Shown here piece after piece: positions 1-10,660 of a stretch of DNA of 64,000 nt. The position numbers and the translations under genes are program-made. The notes beneath the pieces are model-generated. The model saw only the letters and a list, made by a program, of their open reading frames with translations, was not told the DNA's origin and made no database searches. The stretch's first letter is position 1. Each line of letters opens with the position of its first letter. Location of the stretch: the NCBI GenBank assembly GCA_933228895.1, contig OW121846.1, positions 145,966,746 to 146,030,745 of the forward strand, given 5' to 3'. The stretch is from Platycnemis pennipes (lineage: Eukaryota > Arthropoda > Insecta > Odonata > Platycnemididae).

Positions 1-215
1 AGAGACTGAATTAGAATAATTCGTGACTTTGAAGCATCTAAGTACACTATTTCACCAGGTTTTAAAGTGAAGCCTCCACTTTCGGAGTGTGAGTAGGTTT
101 CAAACTGGTTTTCGCGCCAATTATTTCGGTAATGATTATTTTTGGTCTCGGTTCCGGTTCTAAGCTCAAGAACCGGTGGAACTGAGAACCGAAGAACCGA
201 ACAGACCCATCCCTA
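1..215. mobile_element. End of a hAT-like element, rest outside window
   Basis: The stretch ends at 215 with CAGACCCATCCCTA, whose reverse complement starts TAGGGATGGG, a hAT-type terminus like the one at 9691. Just inside are several GAACCG/CGGTTC repeats, the subterminal-repeat pattern usual for hAT ends. The partner end must lie upstream of the window, so no target duplication can be checked. No coding sequence is recognisable. Confidence 0.4.
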
Positions 216-414
216 GTGAAAAGCATTTCGCGTTCTGCGCTTCGACTCTGACGTTCTCCGCTCACGTCTGAAGCACCAGCGTAACAGGGCCGGTGTCGGC
301 GGAGCAGGCCCCTCCCCCGATCGTCTCCCTTCCCTAGCACCTGCTGAGACTCGCTCTCCGGCTACGTGAAAATCCTCGCCCCGTGAAGGACGGTGAAAAT
401 TGAGGTACAGTGGT

Positions 415-530
415 TCGGGATTACGTTCACTGTGTTGTTGTTATAAACAGTATACAAAAACATGATGGTCCTACCTAGAGATGGAAGATTCCCGCTTTTA
501 AAGAGTGTCAAAATGAATCATTATGTTCGG
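415..530 (+). repeat. Interspersed repeat, copy 1 (inverted copy at 58572-58690)
   Basis: About 115 bp match the reverse complement of 58572-58690 at roughly 80 percent by eye. Shared anchors are the GGGATTACG start, TGTTGTTGTTATAAACAGTA and the closing TTATGTTCGGA. No terminal repeats or coding capacity are visible, so this is probably part of a larger dispersed family. Confidence 0.7.
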
Positions 531-774
531 AATTTAACGTCATACACGCCTTGGCAATCAGCTTATTTTCGCCAAAATTTGCGTTTTTCTGAGGTCAACA
601 GAATTAGGAGAAAAGCAACGAACGAAAAATTACCAGACTTATTTCATAGATGAATCCTTTTTCTCAAAATTTATGCAGAAATCTTTCGTTTAAGTACCGA
701 AGCAGAGTATTCAAATCAAGAGGCGTAAACGTCTGCGGAAGCGTTTTTGGCCGTGGTATCCGACAGCCTTAATA

Positions 775-876
775 ATGGATCAGTATGGTTTAATTTTTGC
801 ATCTACTGCCACAGTGTCAATTATAACGGTGGCAGCCACAGTTTTTGCTGAGAAAGCTAGGAGGGAGGAGAAATAG
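775..876 (+). CDS. Small ORF (33 aa), possibly the N-terminus of a PIF/Harbinger-type transposase gene
   Basis: An ATG at 775 opens a 33-codon frame ending in TAG at 874-876. The product is a hydrophobic, Ala/Thr/Val/Ile-rich stretch followed by a charged tail (EKARREEK). Harbinger-family transposases often begin with a short acidic start, an Ala-rich segment and then a Lys/Arg cluster, so a truncated Harbinger N-terminus is one reading. A small single-span membrane peptide is another. The same frame stays open upstream and reads an Arg/Lys-rich run and WPWYP, so the true start is uncertain. There is no neighbouring coding evidence and no Harbinger catalytic domain was found nearby. Confidence 0.25.
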   Translation: MDQYGLIFASTATVSIITVAATVFAEKARREEK

Positions 877-1793
877 AGGTCGAGGTACGCTAGGCCTGAT
901 ACAAAATAAACCGTTTTTATAGGAATGTGAAGCCTATCATTATTTATTAAGAAAGATGCTGGAGCAATTTCATACTACATTAAATCTCACCACACGTGAT
1001 AATGAAAGATCGGTCACAACGATGAGAGAAGCAATTTCTGTGACAAGAGATCCTTGCTCAAACTTTGATATACATGTTTATAATTATATTGATATTTTGC
1101 AATTTGTTTCCGGCTGGCTGTCACGCTAAGATTTTTTAGCGACGGGCGAATCGTATCCATAACCGTATGCAGTTATAACCTTCCCTGATTACACTGCAAG
1201 AATTCATGAGGGTTATAAAATATGTTTCAATATGCTTGAAGTGTGTACGAGTATCTATCGTAAAAAGTGTACTATTTACATTTAAATAAAATAGAGTTTT
1301 AGAGGTTAGATACGTGCTATTTTTTATTTATCCAAGTTCGTGGTAGTAGTGATAACAAACAACAGTTAAGTGATCCTCATGGATGGCATGAAAGATAACG
1401 GAAAAGTGCCGATGGAGATATTTCAATGCATTGTTTTAGGTTATAGTTTTCATATTCTGTTCTGATACTTTATTGCTTTATACCTACTTGTCACAAGAAT
1501 TATCATAATAATAGAACACCTAAATAATATATTATTTTCAACTCAGCCTTCGACCAAAACGTGATTAATAGAAGAACTTCACCAGGTGAATGCCTATAGA
1601 AATTACCGATAAGAATTACGTAAGATTATGTATATTCTCCGTGGGCATTCCAATTAATTATAGAAGTACGAAAATCTCGGAAATCCAATTATAATTGGAT
1701 TTAGTTCTACACGTCTTTGATTTGAATCTTCTTCTACCCGCTCATAAAACTAAGACGGACGTCGTGCGCACGTATCACGCGATAATTCTAGGA
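877..1793. other. No gene seen
   Basis: AT-rich sequence. I find no ORF of note, no clear terminal repeats and no RNA gene. Confidence 0.5.
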
Positions 1794-1839
1794 ATCATGC
1801 GATCAAAATTAGAACATGTTCTAATTATGATCGCATGAT
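1794..1839. repeat. 46-bp near-perfect palindrome
   Basis: Arms 1794-1816 and 1817-1839 are reverse complements with one mismatch in 23 and no spacer. It probably marks the centre of a foldback MITE, because shorter CATG/CGTG-containing inverted motifs continue on both sides (about 1740-1910), but I could not define outer ends. Confidence 0.8.
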
Positions 1840-2830
1840 CATACGAATGAATTTCACGTGAGGATATTTCCATATTACACGACGCATGAACTTCATGCGC
1901 ATGATTTCATTCGCCGTGTGAAACAGCCTTTACAGTGCGCGACTTAGTGCACGGAAAATCTGCAATGCCTGTCCATGACTGAAGCTGGACCTTCACAGGT
2001 CTTGGGTTTCGACTCATGCACCCAAGAAATCCCTCAAATTCTATCCCCATCACCGAATTCATCCAGTGGACTTCAGCCGGAATCCAGCCTACAGGCAGTA
2101 TAACCAACATAAGCTGCCGAGTACGCTAGTCGAAATGTTGTGTAATTACATGGAATTTCTTCCGATTTCGGAAATCGCTATATTTCGATTTATATAGTTT
2201 CATCAAAGTCAACGCCGATACGCTTCCATATATACTATGTTTATGTATAAGGTAGAAAATTATTCATTTTGTGTATTAGCTTTCACATCGTGATCATATT
2301 CCACGTAAAAATTGTAATTATACTGTTCATTTTTTATCTATAATATTATTGGAATCTATTAAATTACTATTATATTATATTGATTTGTAAACGTCAGAGA
2401 TAGTCCTGAAATTTGCACAGTGGGTCACCCACAGAGAACAACAAAGGAAATATATTCTAAAATAAAATTCGTTCACATGATTCTGCCTTGTCTTCTGTTT
2501 AATAAAAGTATAGAATGAAAGAAACAATTTCTACTCTAATTACATTTCGACATGTCAATAGGGAACTTCATAGAAGTGTTTTATGATAACTAGTATAAGG
2601 GGCTTCCGTATAGCAAATAATTAGTTTTCGAATGAAAATAACACCCTCTTGTACTGTAATTTTCAAATTAATTAGGGAGAGGTTGTAAGTATAATCAACT
2701 CCACCTCTGGAATCAGAGAGCACACAGGGTGATATCGGAGAAAGAATCAGGTGTGGGTATGGTAGGCTAGGGACAGAGCCGTCTGCCAACGTCAATACGG
2801 TCAATGCTTTTGCTGCTTGAGGCCATGAGT
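1840..2830. other. No gene seen
   Basis: No convincing coding region. The short ORFs here have no recognisable similarity. Confidence 0.5.
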
Positions 2831-2861
2831 CATGGTACTAATACAATGTATTAGTACCATG
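2831..2861. repeat. Perfect 15-bp-arm hairpin with a 1-nt centre
   Basis: CATGGTACTAATACA (2831-2845) is followed after one A by its exact reverse complement (2847-2861). It is a cruciform-type palindrome. No terminator context applies in this eukaryotic setting. Confidence 0.85.
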
Positions 2862-2879
2862 CCACAAGTGTTCAAATCA

Positions 2880-3839
2880 ACTTAGTGACCCGTGAGGGGG
2901 AGGGAGTTAGGGAAGGGGGGAGGGGTTACTCCTGGCGAGCCAAGACCACAGCGAAGTGACCCGGCCTTCCGTTTTCTATCACTTCACTTCAAACATCGTG
3001 TCGGATTTCGGGTGATGAGACTCGCGGAAAGGAAATTCCAAGAAAGGAGGGGAGAATTGTATGTTGCAAGAAAGGAGGGGAAATCCAAAGACCTCCCTTT
3101 CGTTCCCCCAAAGGCTTCCTAGGCTCCGATGTTGCCAGTGTGTTTCTAACTCTTCCAAGATTTAAAGACCCTCGCCGCCATTACGTCTCGATCAGTTGCG
3201 ACTGCTCGCCACCTGGAGGATTTTCCTCAGAACTATTCCTAGCCAGTGGCTGTGTTGCGTCCTCACAGCCACTGGCCAGAATAAACTAAACGAACGTAGC
3301 ATTCCCCTGCACGTTATGCAACTCATTATTACATCTTTAACGTTCCCTGGAAGGTCAAACCTCTTTAGCACGTTTTCCTGGTTAGTACATTCAGAATGTC
3401 GGGTCCCTTCAAGAACGTGCTAACGAGAGTTCACTGTAGCAAGCAGCACTGAAATGACACTGCCATTGTAATTCTTGCTTATATTTACAATATCTTCTTT
3501 CAGTATTCTCAACTTGATACATTATTGTGTGTAGGATCCACATTACCTGAAAATTGCATTAAGTTCTTTTTTTTACATTAGATCATTTTTTTCTTGGTTT
3601 AGTGTAATATGATGTAGTCCTAATTTATTTTATGTTATGGCAATGAAAGAGAAAAATAGTTTGCTTTTTATTTTATTAATTTAAAATATTTAATGTAATG
3701 TTATTCACAGTAAATGAAGAGAGCTGTAGTTAAACAAATAAATAATACTATCCTCTGTTTCAGTTTATCAGCCTGCTTTTTATTTTTAACATTTCCCAAG
3801 CAAATAAGTATGTAAAAGTGAAAATTCTCCATTTCCCAC
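2880..3839. other. Non-coding stretch with a purine-rich tract and one hairpin
   Basis: Positions 2890-3120 are purine-rich and contain AAGAAAGGAGGGGA twice about 30 bp apart. At 3242-3254 and 3264-3276 a 13-bp perfect inverted repeat (GCCAGTGGCTGTG and its complement) flanks a 9-nt loop. No ORF shows a recognisable domain. Confidence 0.5.
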
Positions 3840-3911
3840 TATTTTTATTTTCCTGCAATTTGCACTTTTTTTCTGGGGTCCCTAGAAAAGTGCAAATAGG
3901 GGGTTTTACTG
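3840..3911. mobile_element. Right end of a TA-flanked Tigger-like MITE
   Basis: The sequence ends ...GGGGGTTTTACTG at 3911, followed by TA at 3912-3913; read inward it starts CAGTAAAACCCCC. A closely similar end occurs at 51515-51580, so this is a dispersed family. A small hairpin lies just inside (GCACTTTT...AAAAGTGC). It cuts the 3' tail of the non-LTR element that follows. The left end was not found. Confidence 0.55.
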
Positions 3912-3913
3912 TA

Positions 3914-4505
3914 TATAATTTTACACACATAGCTCTAGGGCCATTTGATGCAATTGATTAATTAGATGACCTAACCTGTATGTTTTTACACAGTCTAGTA
4001 TCATACATGTGGACCCCACTGTTCAATTCAAAATCAGCACTATTTTATTTTACATGAACTACAGAATGATAAATGTAGACACACAGAAAAGTTAACAGTT
4101 TTAATTTTTTAGGGAGAGGTCGACAGTGAGCATAATAATTTTGATTGCACATCACTCTCACCATCTTTTTTTGTACCTTCAAAACACTGTGAAGATGAGA
4201 GGGCAGTCCCCATAACACTATGCTAGGAAATTCTTGGGTAAAATAATCCATAATATAACATTATTAATATGTTTTGGCTTACTGAGTATCTTATGGCAGA
4301 TAGTAAGTAGACTACTGAATTTAACTTTTTAATTACAAACATAACATGGTAATTCCATTTCAGATTACTATCAATATGAAGTGCTAAGAACTTAAAATAA
4401 GTAATAATATTTAGATTACTACCATTTGTCTGAATAGACTGAAAGTCAATTATAGTACGAGATGTACAGAAAACCATTGCTTGAGTTTTTTTCATTATTT
4501 AAAAC
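3914..4505 (-). pseudogene. 3' part of a Jockey/CR1-type non-LTR retrotransposon ORF2
   Basis: This is the C-terminal part of a reverse-transcriptase polyprotein read on the minus strand. It includes the post-palm region (NLKWNYHV, FYPRISY-like), the segment KLQKKMVRVM-like/HCRPLPKKLKLLTF, and a tail with HMYDTR, which is the usual end of insect Jockey/CR1 RT ORFs. Stops and frameshifts break it. Its upstream half lies at 9692-10660, separated by the hAT-like insertion 4506-9691. The two halves rejoin at the target duplication TTTAAAAC (4498-4505 and 9692-9699), with a further 1-nt frame change. The tail is cut at 3913 by a MITE. The element is dead. Confidence 0.8.
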
Positions 4506-6875
4506 TAGAGGTGGGTCGAATCCACTTTTTCCTCGAATCCGAATCCCAAATCGAATCCAACTAAGATTTGAATCGAATCCCGAATCTACCTTTCCGTTTA
4601 TGAACATTGTGATGACAGGCATGTTTCCTTTTCAAATAGTTATCATGCAAAGCAAAAGTGAATGCATGTGCAGCAAGTGTTTGTTATATCTGCAGTTTAA
4701 TAAACAACATAACACTACAAAAAAATCTAAATCGAATCTGACCATATATTTATTGCTGAAATACCAAAACAAATTAACTCATTCAGGATACACTAATGTG
4801 TTTCCGACAAAATTATGCATTTTTCATTTTGTTCCAATTTACACATAGAACAAAAGAAATTTCACATGATCACTCAGTAGTTGAAGACTACATTTTTAAA
4901 AAATATTTTTTTCTTTAAGATATTATACATTATTTACATTTGACCTTCTTTAGCAGTAAAAAAAATTCTATATTATTTTAAAATATCGTACCGTATTTAC
5001 GCGTATAAGCCATGCACCTTTTTTCCCGAAACGCCGGAGAAAAAATGGGGGTGCGCAGCTTACACGAATCCTCCAGATTTCATGTTAGCCGCGAACCATT
5101 TTTCCTCAGATCCCTGTTGTTTTCTCTCCTAAGTTTCGCATTCTGTCTAGTAGTAGTGGTATACTAATCTTTGAAGAATGGTTTAGTAGTAAATTGTACA
5201 TTGTAAAGTATTCTGAAATTTTGAAGTATGTAATTAAAAATAAAAATCCGCGTTTAACAAAGTCGAGCGTACAACGGTACTGGAAGAAACGCTAGATCAG
5301 AAACACAATTTGTCAAAGCAATAGATTTATCGTGTATAGATCGTAAGTAGGACAACACATTGTAGCACTGATATGTATTTAAATATACTGTATACTCAGG
5401 GTGTCTACAAAAGTCAAAATATAAAATTCAAGCATAATTCAAGGTTTTCAAGGCAAAATTTATAAAAATTTCCAGGCTAATATATCGCGGTTCTTGTACC
5501 AGTCAAAAGTGATGTTTTTCAAGTTCTATGTAGAATATGGATTTTTTGTAGTTTAACCCATAGCATAAATATACATAAAGTAATTAGATAAGAAATAATT
5601 GATAAATTAAAGAAATTAAATATGTAGTTTTATTGGTAGTAAGAGACTCTCTTTGTTGGTTGGGAAAGATAAACTACTTTTTGATTGAACACCCTATTTC
5701 TAAATTAGCATTTCAATGAGAAATTACAAATTCTTCAACAAGAGGAACTTAAAGAACCCACTGGCTAAAGTCTTCAGCATTCAACCACTGTTCTTGGAAT
5801 GATGATTTTTAACGTTAATATTTTTTGCCATGCTTTTCTATTTTAAGTCTCAAAAGCCTCAATTTTCTGTTCACTCAGAATCAGAATGTAACATTTTTGT
5901 ACCGGTAGACTATATAGAAAAAAGTGAAATCATAACAGTCTCTAGTATCCTACACCATCTTTTTCTAACAAAAATTAATGTAATAAAAATCCTAATTCAA
6001 GTAAGCACATCCTGAATATATCTAACAAACATCAGCAATTAGATTTCTCAAACAATTATAGAAAATCTTGTAAAAAATATATTGCAAAACCTACCAGAAA
6101 GACAACTTACATTGTACTTACAGTAAAGTGTCCGATCACATCAAATGTGCAGTTAAAAGAAACATTATAAGTTCATTAAAGGAATTATTTTCCAATTATT
6201 TAATGCGGACAAGAGATCGCATTTATGGAATATCCGGGGATTTCATTTTTAAGACGAAAAATTGATTATAGAATATTTCAAGCTGCTAAACTAGTAATTT
6301 TGCAATGTCTTATTAACAATAACCTTTTAAATGAAATTTCAGAATTTTCTACTCCTAAGAAGAGGTTGTGTAACTCTGACCTTGAAATGAAATTAGCCTT
6401 TCTTCATGCTACTATAAATAAAATTTAAAAAAAGTCTCGGATTTTTTCCCTATTGGCCTGGGTTTGCAAGAAAAAAGTAGAATGACATGCGGGGAGAATG
6501 TATTCTCCTAAATCAGTTAAGCCGACAATATCAGAGAGGGGTAGTGGACTGCAGGTAATGAAGTTCGATTCTTATCGCTGTTTAAAATTTTTCTTTCAGT
6601 CAATGAATCAAAAAGTTTATCATCCTTCATTTCCAACCTTCTTGTGTGGATACTGACTTTTTTGTACTTCTATCGTTTAAACTACCTACATTTACAAATG
6701 CGTCACTCAAAAATACATTGTAAAGTTATCATAATGATTACACAATTTAATTCTGCAATCAAAAAAACTTTTCTAATCCTTTCACTAACCCCATACATAT
6801 TTTATTATTTTTTTAATTATAAATTCACTTGAAATTTCTGATAATCTACTTTTTTTAACTGCCTAATTGCATCAC

Positions 6876-6907
6876 CCTAGGAATACAGCATAGCCTGTAT
6901 TCCTAGG
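6876..6907. repeat. Hairpin adjacent to a tRNA-like segment in copy A
   Basis: CCTAGGAATACAG (6876-6888), a 6-nt loop CATAGC, then the exact reverse complement (6895-6907). Copy B has the corresponding hairpin near 40753-40786 with slight decay. Confidence 0.8.
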
Positions 6908-6914
6908 CAGTGTT

Positions 6915-6983
6915 AAGGATCGAACTCGCGACCTGCAGTACTATAGTCCTCATTTTTAACAACTACGCTATCATAGGTTCACA
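6915..6983 (-). promoter_or_regulatory. tRNA-like Pol III promoter remnant (SINE-like) in copy A
   Basis: On the minus strand TAGCGTAGTTG fits the A-box consensus TRGYNNARNNG exactly. It is followed about 30 nt later by CGCGAGTTCGATCC, a 9-of-11 B box. A more decayed version lies in the second module (about 7440-7515), and copy B carries the counterpart at 40676-40752. No full cloverleaf is visible and no T-run follows, so it is better read as a SINE-type tRNA-derived head than as a functional tRNA gene. Confidence 0.5.
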
Positions 6984-9691
6984 GGAATCTGGCGAATGTA
7001 GGCGACCCGCGTGACATTCGGTTTTATTTTTTTTTTCTCGAGCATCCGGGCCTAGGGAGAAAAAAGTCACCAGTATTTTTTTATTTTGTTTTTGTGGCAC
7101 GGAAAAAATCTTCACATTTCGTGACCAGGTTACACAACCTCTCCTTGTCAGTATCTACCATACATACGTACATTCCATTCACGGGGCGCATCGATCACTA
7201 AGTCGCGAAATTTTAAAATTCCGATCCGTAACTGAATTTTTACTGTCTTTGGATATGATTTCAGTAGCGAATAAGACCCGTGGATCCGACCCGGCCATCC
7301 TTTATTTATTAATGGATCATTTGTAATTATAATTTAAACAACAAAAGTATAATAAAGTGAGTATTCAGAATTGATGGTTTGAAATTGAAGATGATAACAT
7401 TTTCGATGCAATGACTGAAAGAAAAAACTTAAACTGCGATAGGGACCGAACTTCGCACAGTACACTAGCTCTCGTTGCCCGCCTGATCCCGGCGAATGTA
7501 GGCTACCCGCGTGACATCCTACGTAATTTTTTCCCGCGATACCGGGGTAATGGGGAGAAGTCATATTTCTTTATTTTGCTTCTAGTTGCACGGGAACATT
7601 TTCATCTAATTTCGTGACCTGAGTTACACACCCTCTTCTTGTCAATATCTAGCGCACCTACATTCCATTCACAGGGCACTTCGATCGCTAAATTTAAACT
7701 ACTAAAATTTAAAATCTACGATCCGGATCCGATTTTATACCGTGTCTTTGGATCCGAATCCAGAACCGAGTAAAATGAAAGATCGGTGGATCTTTGGAAC
7801 AGACGGATCCGATCCGGCCATCACACGTTAGGCATATGTTTGCGTATAATGGGCTTAGTCCGATGTGCAATGAATGAGAACGAAGATCACTTGACGTGAT
7901 GCTGAAGGCATCCGTTCGATAGTCGAACAGTTGAACGTCTCCGATCCACACAGCACTGACGATACATTGAGCCTAACTACTTTTCCGTCGTTTATTTATT
8001 CATTCATGCCATCGGCAAATCCATATCTTAAGGTCATCGTTATTTATCCTATTTATAAAATAAGGATTTTTTGTCTTGAATTAAGAATTTTTTAAATTCC
8101 CGACTCAGACCAGAAAATCACGAATAATCCACGAACAATTCCCTGCATCGAAAATTCACGAATAATTCCCGATTCTCCAGGTTTTCCCGGTCAGTGGACA
8201 CCCTGATACTGTAAGCTGCCGCAAGGAGTTTTATGTTTTTTTCAAAATCATAAGCGGAGTTTGTTTCGGTATCACATATCTGTAGCAACACTTTTACGTA
8301 CTAATAGATAGCTCCTTTTGCGTACACATTAAAGCTACATTGCAAAGACACAACAAAAAATTTGTTACGTGGTGGCAATAGTCGTATGCTCAGAGAATAT
8401 ACCTTCTTACTATCCGTGCTATCCGCTCCAAGCGTGAGAGTAGTAAATGCGTTCGAATCGATCATTTAGCATTTTAAAATAATTTGCTATTATCACCCTA
8501 AAATGAATGCTGATGTGAAATTTCGATAGTTTCCTGTGAGTATAAAGCTAAATATTATAAATGATGCCGAAAAAATAGGAAATCGAGCTCCATGAAGGAA
8601 ATATGGTGCATCTGAATCTAGCAGTGACGAAAACTAAGAATGATAACTGTTATGATATGAATATTCATTAGTGATTTATGATTATATTTCCGGGAATGTG
8701 TTTTTCTTTAGTTTTATAAGAATTATAATTGTTATTACATTGAGCTTAGTTTTTTCCGTGTGTTCCCAAGACTTTTCGGTGTTGTTAAATCGTCCCAGTC
8801 CACAGCTACTACTCAGAGAGCAGACATGATCACCGCTATCATGTACGGATGGCATTTTCCTTTTTTTTGTTGATATGCCAACGATTTCTGTAATAATAGA
8901 GTAATCACGGGTTGAAATTGTACATATTTTTGCAATTATATCAGTTGGATGTTCTTTTGAACAAATGCCGTTTTTATAGCTGGATGATGTGATCGTATGA
9001 AACTGTGATTACTGTGAGATGCTACGAGAAACAGATGCACAGTAAAAGAGGCCGTGCATTGATGACGATCGTGACGATAATAACACGTAATTCAATCAAT
9101 TAATGAGAAAGACGTACACGTAATTTAGGCACAGCATTTCTATTAAAGAACGTGCATTCATGTTATGACAACATGATGCCGACTCTAGGGAAAAATTTGT
9201 TTTTTGGTAGAAACAATTTTTTCCTCACGAACCTGCCCGAAAATAGGGGTGCGCGGGATACACGAGGGCGCGGCTTACACGAGTAAATGCGGTATGTTGG
9301 TAAACCCCGTATTAACACTAACGACTGCATTGTGCCTGCCATCTTACGGCAAATGGAGAGCTATCTCCGCCTACTAGTTCACGAGCGAAATTCCTCATGC
9401 TTTTATCTACATCTAAATCACATTTTTATTATGAAAATTGCATCTTGCGCTTTGATGCAGTAAAAATTGACGTGTTTAAGAGAGACAGTGAAAACGATGA
9501 ATTATGTGGAAATGGCAATGAAGGTTACAGTAATATTCTTAAGAACGCTTTAAAAAAAGATTTGATAAAATAAAATTGCTCTTTGGAATTCAAACTGGAT
9601 TCGATCGAATCCAGCCAAAAATTTCGAATCCTCGAATCCAGTAAGATTCGGTGGATTTGGGGGGTTAGGTGGATTCGAGAGCCCATCTCTA

Positions 9692-10660
9692 TTTAAAACC
9701 AAATTATTGCCAGCACACCATGAGGTCATACTTGTCATCAACTGCTCACTAGATACAACCAAATTGTGTAGATGTTTACTGGATGTCATGACACTTACAT
9801 CATCTGCATACATCCACATTTATTAATGTCATTAATACGCAACTGACTGGGTAGGTCATTAATAAAAATCAAAAACAGTATAGGACCAAGTACTGACCCC
9901 TGAGGTAATTCTCTGTTAACCTCCATAAGGGTGGAGAGATAGATGTTCCCGTCTCTATGTTAGGCTACCCTTTGGCGTCTATGTATTAAAAAGGTCTTCA
10001 GCTAGCTTAACACTACGCCCCTAATGCCCAATAACTCACATTTTGAAATCAACTTACAGTGTTCAACAGCATCAAATGATTTACTCAAATCAAAGAAAAT
10101 GCCCATCATCTTACATTTTGAGTCCTGAATTATATAATCTACTGCTTCAAATAGAGCAAGATTTGTTGACTTTCCCTTGTGGAAACCAATTTGGTAATCA
10201 GATAGCACATTTTGATTTTCAAGATAATCTAATAGTCTTTTACAGAAAACACACTCAAGAATTGTACCAAATTGGGAAATTATAGATATGGGTCTGTAAT
10301 TAATTAAATTGTTCCGATCACCTTTGTTCTTGTAGACGGGTATAACCTTCACCATCTTTAGGGTATCCGGATAGATTCCTTCTGCTAGGGACATTCACTA
10401 GCATTAGCAATGGGGCTAGGATAAGGTCTGCGCAATCTTTTATCAATTTGACAGTGAGGTAATGCAGGTACAGACTTTTTTTTATAATTACTTTAGACGC
10501 ATGATTTTGCAATGAGAATGCAAAACAACACAATTTATTCCAAGTTCCAGAGGGCAGCATCACTTTGGAGGTTGTCATAAAAATATCAAATACATAAATG
10601 AAAAGTAATTTTGATAGAATATGATTTGTACTTTTGTCATGATGTCCTTTAAGTTTCAAA
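9692..10660 (-). pseudogene. Jockey/CR1-type non-LTR reverse transcriptase, palm region
   Basis: Minus-strand reading gives the RT fingers and palm in order. A helix with LILAPLLMLVN precedes VIPVYKNKGDRNNLINYRPI (motif near 10330). Then come GIFFDLSKSFDAVEH (motif A, with its Asp), LPQGSVLGPILFLIFINDLP (motif B, near 9860-9910) and YADDVSVMTS (motif C, near 9800), with both catalytic Asp residues present. A frameshift near 10395, another near 9990-10000 and the hAT insertion at 9691 break the frame. The endonuclease domain is not visible upstream, so the element is 5'-truncated. The continuation is at 3914-4505. Confidence 0.88.

Larger units (their letters stand above)
5397..8205 (+). mobile_element. 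2.8-kb CAGGGTGTC element, copy A
   Basis: It begins CAGGGTGTCTAC at 5397 and ends GTGGACACCCTG at 8205, giving about 12-bp terminal inverted repeats. The same element in reverse orientation fills 39466-42319, and similarity runs along the whole length. The flanks show ATACT on both sides (5392-5396, 8206-8210). A perfect 8-bp repeat ATACTGTA (5385-5392, 8206-8213) is offset by four bases on the left, so the target duplication is ambiguous: 5 bp, or hAT-type 8 bp. Inside are related modules of about 0.5 kb (one ending near 7300, one near 7823, both with GGATCCGA(C/T)CCGGCCATC), a partial inverted module near 6570-6700, a tRNA-like segment and a hairpin. No transposase ORF is recognisable, so it is non-autonomous. 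Confidence 0.85.
4991..9292. mobile_element. TA-flanked element nested in the hAT-like element
   Basis: The left end is CCGTATTTACGCGTATAAGC (4991 on), preceded by TA (4989-4990). The right end, read inward from 9292, is CCGCATTTACTCGTGTAAGC, followed by TA (9293-9294). The ends match at most positions, and the TA duplication indicates a Tc1/mariner-type or pogo-type integration. The interior contains copy A (5397-8205). The remaining interior, about 1.5 kb, shows no transposase. Confidence 0.75.
4506..9691. mobile_element. hAT-like element with 8-bp TSD, containing nested elements
   Basis: The left end reads TAGAGGTGGGTCGAATCC from 4506. The right end at 9691, read inward, starts TAGAGATGGGCTCTCGAATCC. 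The exact 8-bp duplication TTTAAAAC flanks both ends (4498-4505, 9692-9699). A TAGNG start with an 8-bp duplication is diagnostic of hAT. Both subterminal regions carry many CGAATCC repeats. Removing the TA element at 4991-9292 leaves only about 0.9 kb, so the original insert was a non-autonomous hAT element. No hAT transposase is visible in it. Confidence 0.85.

Noticed and set aside
6915..6983. Genuine tRNA gene
   Set aside because: Only A-box and B-box-like blocks are present, without a full cloverleaf or a T-run, and it sits inside a dispersed element present twice.
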